Assembly: GCA_041671525.1 (NCBI GenBank)
Contig: JBAZBJ010000018.1
Coordinates: 1-16,375, forward strand
Direction: 5' to 3'
DNA: 16,375 bases
Source: UBA11098 sp041671525
Lineage (GTDB): Bacteria; Patescibacteriota; Minisyncoccia; Moranbacterales; UBA2206
Positions 12,599-16,375 of this stretch are shown here, one piece after another. Position 1 is the first letter of the stretch, and the number at the start of each line of letters is the position of its first letter. The position numbers and the translations under genes are program-made. The notes beneath the pieces are model-generated. The model did not search any database and had not been told where the DNA came from. It worked only from the letters and a program-made list of their open reading frames with translations.

Positions 12599-12607
12599 TT
12601 TATTAAA
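12599..12607 (-). promoter_or_regulatory. TATA box for gatE
   Basis: TTTAATAAA on the minus strand, 22-30 nt before the ATG at 12577, in the 41-nt gap after the Fic gene. Confidence 0.5.
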
Positions 12608-12618
12608 TTTTGGAATAA

Positions 12619-13347
12619 TTAAGATCGATTCAACTGAGCATGTATTTCTAAAAGCGAGTCTCTTAATTTTAAAGCAATATAATCATAAAATTTAAGTAAT
12701 TCTGGTTTAAGTTGCCCATTATTATCTTGATAGGATCTTGTTGCTCTTCTCAGTAAATGAAGATAAAAATCTCTATCAAAAGATTCTATAGATATAGCAG
12801 GAAGCCCAGAAGATTCTAAAAAACAATTTTGAACTAATCTAGCAAGTCTTCCATTTCCATCTTCAAAAGGATGTATTCTTGTTATATGAAAATGAGAATG
12901 AACTGCTTTCTCAACACTAGTTCCTAAAGAAGTATTTTCTTGAAGAAATTGATACATTTCTCCAGGTATCTTTATAGGATCAGGATAAACCAGAGGCCCC
13001 TCTTCTCCATTTGTTCTGGCAGTAATATCTCGGTATCTCATTTTTCCACTTTGATAATTATTAATTAAAGCTGCAGCAACTTGTAAAGGCTCTTCACTAA
13101 GCTCACGTTTGCAATTTCCCATAAGATAATCTTTTGCTAAATTCAAATTCTCAAAAGCAAGTTTCTGAGCTTTACCCTTAGGTACTTTCTCCATGTCAAC
13201 AGAATGTTGGCTAGAAACTTTCTCCAAATGAGAATAAATTCTATGTCTTCTTATTAAATCAAAACGAGGATCTCCTTTTAGTGAAGCTCTTGCTATACCA
13301 ATATCTTTTAAAATTTGTGGATGCACTATCTTTATTAATTTACTCAT
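12619..13347 (-). CDS. Fic-domain protein (probable AMP transferase)
   Basis: Fic proteins usually transfer AMP from ATP to a hydroxyl side chain of a target protein. The 242-residue protein carries the full motif HPFEDGNGRLAR (residues 159-170) with catalytic H159, the phosphate-binding GNGR and the final arginine, plus a flap region around ITARTNGEEGPLVYPDP. The N-terminal helical part (about 40-75) is where an inhibitory (S/T)xxxE(G/N) helix is expected. The nearest match is SVDMEK, where G/N is replaced by K, so inhibition may be altered. There is no signal peptide, and the target is unknown. It sits between the GNAT/gatD pair and gatE on the same strand, with its own weak TATA box 23-29 nt before ATG 13347. 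Confidence 0.9.
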   Translation of the reverse strand: MSKLIKIVHPQILKDIGIARASLKGDPRFDLIRRHRIYSHLEKVSSQHSVDMEKVPKGKAQKLAFENLNLAKDYLMGNCKRELSEEPLQVAAALINNYQSGKMRYRDITARTNGEEGPLVYPDPIKIPGEMYQFLQENTSLGTSVEKAVHSHFHITRIHPFEDGNGRLARLVQNCFLESSGLPAISIESFDRDFYLHLLRRATRSYQDNNGQLKPELLKFYDYIALKLRDSLLEIHAQLNRS

Positions 13348-13369
13348 AAAAAAACATGTATCTTTTCCC

Positions 13370-13376
13370 TTAAAAA
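13370..13376 (-). promoter_or_regulatory. Weak TATA box for the Fic gene
   Basis: TTTTTAA on the minus strand, 23-29 nt before the ATG at 13347. A T6-containing stretch just after the GNAT stop (13412-13424) may end the upstream transcript. Confidence 0.35.
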
Positions 13377-13427
13377 CCTTTCTATTATGTTACCTCTTAT
13401 AAGTTACAATATAAAAAATAAGGGAGA

Positions 13428-13970
13428 TTAAATATTTTTATTATATAATTCTTTAAAGCCTTTAATTTTAAATCCTAATTGATCTCCAATTTTTTTGGAT
13501 AATCTATCTCCTTCTTCGGTTAGTGATTCATAAAACAAAACTACATTTTTTTTATTGCCGATTTTGCAAAGTTTCTTTATTGCTAAAACAAGGGATTGTG
13601 TAGCCAAGCCTTTATTTCTATATTCAGGCAAAATAAAAGAACTAGCTAAATAAATACAATTAAAATTTAATTCATTTACCTCTTTTTTCATCAGATAAAA
13701 CATTTGTTTTTCATTAATTTCTCTAGATAAAAATTTATTCATTATCTTCTTATTACAAGGTAAAATAAATGCATGGCCAATTAATTTTTCCCCATCTTTA
13801 ACAAAGATCACTGAATTAGGATAGATCTTTTTCATTAATTCATAAGTGACTTCATCTGGAGAAATAAAATTATTATCTTCGATCCAAGGAAAAAAAGTTT
13901 TTGCTAGATTATAAGAATCATTTCTATCTTTCTCAGTAAATTTATCAGAACCTAAAAATTCAATTTTCAT
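13428..13970 (-). CDS. GNAT-family acetyltransferase
   Basis: A 180-residue acyl-CoA-dependent N-acyltransferase. The acetyl-CoA pyrophosphate loop is visible in SFILPEYRNKGLATQSLVLA (R/Q-x-x-G-x-A type, RNKGLA), preceded by the strand FNCIYLAS. The C-terminal GDQLGFKIKGFKELYNK is the usual final strand region. The N-terminal half has VIFVKDGEKLIGHAFI, the typical beta2-beta3 pair. The acceptor substrate cannot be read from sequence. Its ATG is one base after the gatD stop, and GAGG lies 6 nt before it, so it is cotranscribed and coupled with gatD. The stop is TAA. Confidence 0.87.
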   Translation of the reverse strand: MKIEFLGSDKFTEKDRNDSYNLAKTFFPWIEDNNFISPDEVTYELMKKIYPNSVIFVKDGEKLIGHAFILPCNKKIMNKFLSREINEKQMFYLMKKEVNELNFNCIYLASSFILPEYRNKGLATQSLVLAIKKLCKIGNKKNVVLFYESLTEEGDRLSKKIGDQLGFKIKGFKELYNKNI

Positions 13971-13971
13971 T

Positions 13972-15240
13972 TTATTCCTCTAATCTATCACTAAATTCCC
14001 TAGCAAAATTTTCAAGCATTTTTTCGGCTGCATTCCAATCTTTATGACCCAAAACCCATCCTAATTTTACTAAGGCGGTTTCAGATAAAATATCATTTAA
14101 ATAAATTACTCCAGAATCTAATAATTCTCTTCCAGTTGAGTAAACCGAAGGATCAAGTCTCCCATAAATAGTCTGAGGCGTAGCACAAACAATTAATCCT
14201 TTTTTAATAACTTCTTTTAACTTTTTTGTCCAGGAAATCCGGGCCTCATCTGTTGCAATCTGGCCTAAACCAAACATCTCAATCACAATTCCTTTATATC
14301 CTTCTTTAACATAATAATCTAATATAGAAGGGTCCTGGCCAGGATAAAATTTTATTAAAGCCACTTTCTCTTCGAAATTCGAATCCAGTTTTACTTTTCC
14401 TTTATTTCTTAAATTATGAATCCCAATTATTTCTAAATCATTTTCATAAATTTTTGCAAAAGGCTTTGAATTTACAACTTTAAATGCATCTCTTCTTGAA
14501 GCATGCAGTTTTCTTGTTTTAGTTCCTGACATTGCAAAACAAAAATCATCATTTGTGCTAGCATGCCCAACAATCATTACCTCTGCTATATCTGAAATAG
14601 AAGCTATTGCTGCACATTTTAAATTAAGCATTGCATCAGAACTTCCTCTGTCAATACTTCTCTGAGAATAAGTGAGAACAACTGGTTTATTCAAATCTCT
14701 TAGAAAGAAACTCAAAGCCGCAGAAGTATAATGAAGAGTATCTGTTCCATGAGTAATTATAACTCCTTTGATATTTTGATCATTTAAAAGAGTTGAAGTA
14801 ATTTTAGCTAATTTCTGCCAATCTTTATAATCAAGACTTTCAGACCCTTTTAAAAAAGGCACTTCTACTTTTATTACATTAACTATATCAAAAATTTCAG
14901 GATAAAACTGGAATAAATTCTCAGGGTTCTCCAGCCATTTAACTCCACCTGTTTTAGGATCAAGTTTTGACGCAATTGTTCCCCCAGTAATAATCATTGC
15001 AATACTTGGCTTTCCAGAAGAAATTTTTAAATCAGTTTTTTTACTTTCTTCTTCTTGTTTTTCAAGTAATTTAATCTCCAAAATATCTCTTTTGTTAAAC
15101 CCAATATTATAACCAGAACCTAATTTCAAAAGAACTGTTTCCTTTTCTGATTCTGGAGCTTCTAGTAGAGTTCCTTCATAAATCTCTTTACTCAGATGAA
15201 CCTCAACTAAATCTCCTGGTTTTGCTTCTATATTTTTCAT
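13972..15240 (-). CDS. gatD: Glu-tRNA(Gln) amidotransferase subunit GatD
   Basis: GatD is the asparaginase-like subunit that releases ammonia from an amide donor and passes it to GatE. The 422-residue protein has the N-terminal SH3-like GatD domain (GDLVEVHLSKEIYEG and LKLGSGYNIGF, residues 9-50), then the amidohydrolase core with IITGGTIASK (catalytic T88), IITHGTDTLHYTSAAL (T166, D167) and the lysine in LNLKCAA. The C-terminal domain has GLGQIA and ATPQTIYGRLDPSVYSTG. The length is normal for the family. It lies directly downstream of tRNA-Arg; a palindromic TATA element at the end of the tRNA probably serves as promoter. GNAT follows by one base. GatE is 1.4 kb further on. Confidence 0.95.
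   Translation of the reverse strand: MKNIEAKPGDLVEVHLSKEIYEGTLLEAPESEKETVLLKLGSGYNIGFNKRDILEIKLLEKQEEESKKTDLKISSGKPSIAMIITGGTIASKLDPKTGGVKWLENPENLFQFYPEIFDIVNVIKVEVPFLKGSESLDYKDWQKLAKITSTLLNDQNIKGVIITHGTDTLHYTSAALSFFLRDLNKPVVLTYSQRSIDRGSSDAMLNLKCAAIASISDIAEVMIVGHASTNDDFCFAMSGTKTRKLHASRRDAFKVVNSKPFAKIYENDLEIIGIHNLRNKGKVKLDSNFEEKVALIKFYPGQDPSILDYYVKEGYKGIVIEMFGLGQIATDEARISWTKKLKEVIKKGLIVCATPQTIYGRLDPSVYSTGRELLDSGVIYLNDILSETALVKLGWVLGHKDWNAAEKMLENFAREFSDRLEE
13977..13980 (-). promoter_or_regulatory. Shine-Dalgarno of the GNAT gene
   Basis: GAGG on the minus strand, inside the last gatD codons, 6 nt before the GNAT ATG. This fits initiation within a polycistronic mRNA. Confidence 0.5.
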
Positions 15241-15284
15241 TTTATTAATCCCAGCGACTCGTTACGAAAGTGGCACGTTTTGAA

Positions 15285-15305
15285 CCTACTCTTATAAAGA
15301 GTAGG
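15285..15305 (-). promoter_or_regulatory. Hairpin with TATA element at the tRNA-Arg 3' end / gatD promoter
   Basis: CCTACTCTT (15285-15293) and AAGAGTAGG (15297-15305) form a perfect 9-bp inverted repeat with a 3-nt spacer. The centre reads CTTTATAAG on the minus strand, a good TATA box about 52-60 nt before the gatD ATG, giving a leader near 30 nt. The upper arm includes the last four bases of the tRNA gene, so the same bases are either acceptor stem or hairpin in a precursor RNA. Confidence 0.5.
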
Positions 15306-15373
15306 CTCGGAGGGATTCGAACCCCCATAAAACGGGCCGAAACCGTTTATGTTATCCATTACATTACGAGCCT
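15302..15373 (-). tRNA. tRNA-Arg (anticodon UCG)
   Basis: A complete 72-nt cloverleaf on the minus strand. The acceptor is AGGCTCG/CGAGCCT (7 bp). Then come TA at 8-9, D stem ATGT/ACAT with loop AATGGATA, anticodon stem AACGG/CCGTT with loop TTTCGGC, a 4-nt variable loop TTAT, and T arm GGGGG-TTCGAAT-CCCTC with one G-U pair. The discriminator is A and CCA is not encoded. The anticodon TCG is at 15338-15340 and reads CGA-family arginine codons. No intron is seen. Confidence 0.95.
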
Positions 15374-15436
15374 TTTAATTTGGCTAACTGTCTCTCTAAT
15401 TCATTACAAATTAGGGGGCGAGTAGAGCCTTTTAAT
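15368..15436. repeat. 12-bp direct repeat of the tRNA 5' end
   Basis: GAGCCTTTTAAT occurs at 15368-15379, spanning the tRNA 5' end and its flank, and again at 15425-15436. The second copy is preceded by GAGTAG, also found just past the tRNA 3' end (15299-15304). This may be the trace of a past tandem duplication. No integrase or other mobile gene is near. Confidence 0.5.
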
Positions 15437-15480
15437 CTAAATTGGATATATTTTCCAATATAAATAATAAAAGGAAAGGA

Positions 15481-15489
15481 TTTTTATAT
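15481..15489 (+). promoter_or_regulatory. TATA box for the HtrA gene
   Basis: TTTTTATAT on the plus strand, preceded by a purine-rich BRE-like AAAGGA, 32-40 nt before ATG 15521. A second candidate, TATTTTAAG near 15495-15503, would give a leaderless start. Confidence 0.45.
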
Positions 15490-15520
15490 CTTAGTATTTT
15501 AAGATAAATAAAGTCAAAAA

Positions 15521-16375
15521 ATGGTAAAAAATAATTTTGATCAAGAGGTAGTTCATCATGTGGAATTAAAAAAACACCATAAAATTGTAATTGGTAGTTT
15601 TACGACTATAGTAATTATTTATATGATTGTAACAGCCATACTTCTAAACGGAATAATTGTTAAACAGTCAGTAAACAATAAAGAAGTTACAGACAAATTG
15701 AATAATTTTGAAGCAAATACTCAAAATAAAATTAATGAATTAACAGACAATCTCATGAATACCAAAAAAGATTTAACTTCATTAAATACCCAAATAGGAA
15801 CTATAGATAAAGAATTCACAACATTAAAAGCATCTGCAGGAGACGATTTTTCCGGAATAATTGAAAGTTCAGTTAAAGGTGTTGTAACAATAAGAACAGA
15901 TATTGGCCAGGGTACAGGTTTCATAGTTAATAAAGAAGGTTATGTGGTAACTAATGCCCATGTAGTATCTGGAGGAAATATAGTAAAAGCAATAGATTAC
16001 CAACAGAATATAATAGATGCTGAATTAATTGGTTATGACAATGACCTGGATATTGCATTATTAAAAATTCCTAGCGAACAAAATTTCTTAGAGCTTGCAG
16101 ATTCAAATAAAGCGCAGGTCGGTGAAAAAGTCATTGCAATCGGAAATCCGCTTGGATTGCAATTTTCAGTTTCGCAAGGAATTATTTCAGGTATCCATAG
16201 AATTGGTCCAAATGGTTTAACAGCTTATATTCAAACAGATGCTGCATTAAATCCTTGAAATTCCGGAGGTCCTCTAATTGATAAAACCGGAAAAGTTGTG
16301 GGAATAAATAATTTTAAAATTGGATCTGGAGAAAACATAGGATTTGCATTAGAATCAAATTATATTAAAGAAGCA
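15521..16375 (+). pseudogene. HtrA/DegP-type membrane serine protease with in-frame TGA (partial)
   Basis: A trypsin-like (S1C) quality-control protease, anchored by its N-terminus. After about 20 cytoplasmic residues comes a hydrophobic helix (about 22-45, VIGSFTTIVIIYMIVTAILL), then a coiled-coil-like stretch (55-103) and the protease domain. The triad is present: H147 in TNAHVV, D177 in NDLDIALLKI, and S248 in NSGGPL. Codon 246 (16256-16258), where the family has Gly in NPGNSGGPL, is TGA. The frame continues cleanly through NSGGPLIDKTGKVVGINN and GENIGFALESNYIKEA to the window edge, so only this codon breaks it. GGA to TGA is a one-base change. Any PDZ domain would lie beyond the edge. It may be a nonsense mutation, base error or read-through site. 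Confidence 0.88.

Noticed and set aside
15241..15300. A second tRNA or tRNA half between tRNA-Arg and gatD
   Set aside because: GGTTCAAAA followed by CGTGCCA looked like a T arm, but the flanking bases do not pair and no acceptor or D arm can be built.
16256..16258. Global reassignment of TGA to glycine, as in Gracilibacteria
   Set aside because: TGA terminates AsnRS and the second AspRS tail exactly at the conserved family C-terminus, and it ends the DHH and ART-like genes. Only one conserved glycine in the window is TGA, and the other long genes have none in frame. The genome is archaeal by gene content.
16256..16258. Selenocysteine at the HtrA TGA
   Set aside because: The family residue is glycine in GNSGG, not cysteine, and no obvious selenocysteine stem-loop is seen nearby.

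Overview
The window looks like a piece of a small, AT-rich archaeal genome, probably a DPANN-type (Woesearchaeota/Pacearchaeota-like) lineage assembled from an environmental sample. The archaeal signs are GatD and GatE (the archaeal tRNA-Gln amidotransferase), an FtsZ2-like FtsZ, archaeal-type AspRS and AsnRS, a Taw3/TYW3 wyosine enzyme, a tRNA gene without encoded CCA, and TTTAWATA-type TATA boxes. Genes are densely packed and nearly all on the minus strand. A 10-N scaffold gap at 8758-8767 shows that this is a draft assembly.

Layout from left to right: the tail of a plus-strand membrane protein; an unknown protein; ftsZ with a perfect hairpin terminator and an unusually structured upstream region; an ADP-ribosyltransferase-like small protein; an unknown protein; Taw3 and a DHH/DHHA1 phosphoesterase, both frameshifted; an unknown protein; a two-gene unit of AroQ chorismate mutase and an UlaG-like metallo-beta-lactamase-fold hydrolase; a 36-residue, extremely acidic protein; a HAD phosphatase; AsnRS; a stray AspRS C-terminus beside the gap; AspRS; a plus-strand unknown protein; a VapBC toxin-antitoxin pair; GatE; a Fic protein; a GNAT acetyltransferase; GatD; tRNA-Arg(UCG); and, diverging to the right, an HtrA/DegP-type membrane-anchored protease with an in-frame TGA.

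The right two thirds is mostly translation-related. GatD and GatE together make Gln-tRNA(Gln) by transamidation, while AsnRS and AspRS charge their tRNAs directly. GatE is unusual because it appears to lack the AspRS-like GAD insertion domain, giving 479 residues instead of about 620.

Most genes have a TATA box 21-31 nt before the start codon, which predicts leaderless transcripts. The clear exceptions are ftsZ and the small acidic protein. Each has a leader with a strong GGAGG Shine-Dalgarno 8-9 nt before ATG.

Three conserved genes are broken: Taw3 needs a -1 shift at an A7 run, DHH needs a +1 shift, and HtrA has TGA in place of the first Gly of GNSGG. They are either draft-sequence errors, genuine decay, or recoding. 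TGA is used as an ordinary stop at the conserved ends of the tRNA synthetases, so a global code change is not supported. No CRISPR array, insertion sequence or prophage is visible.
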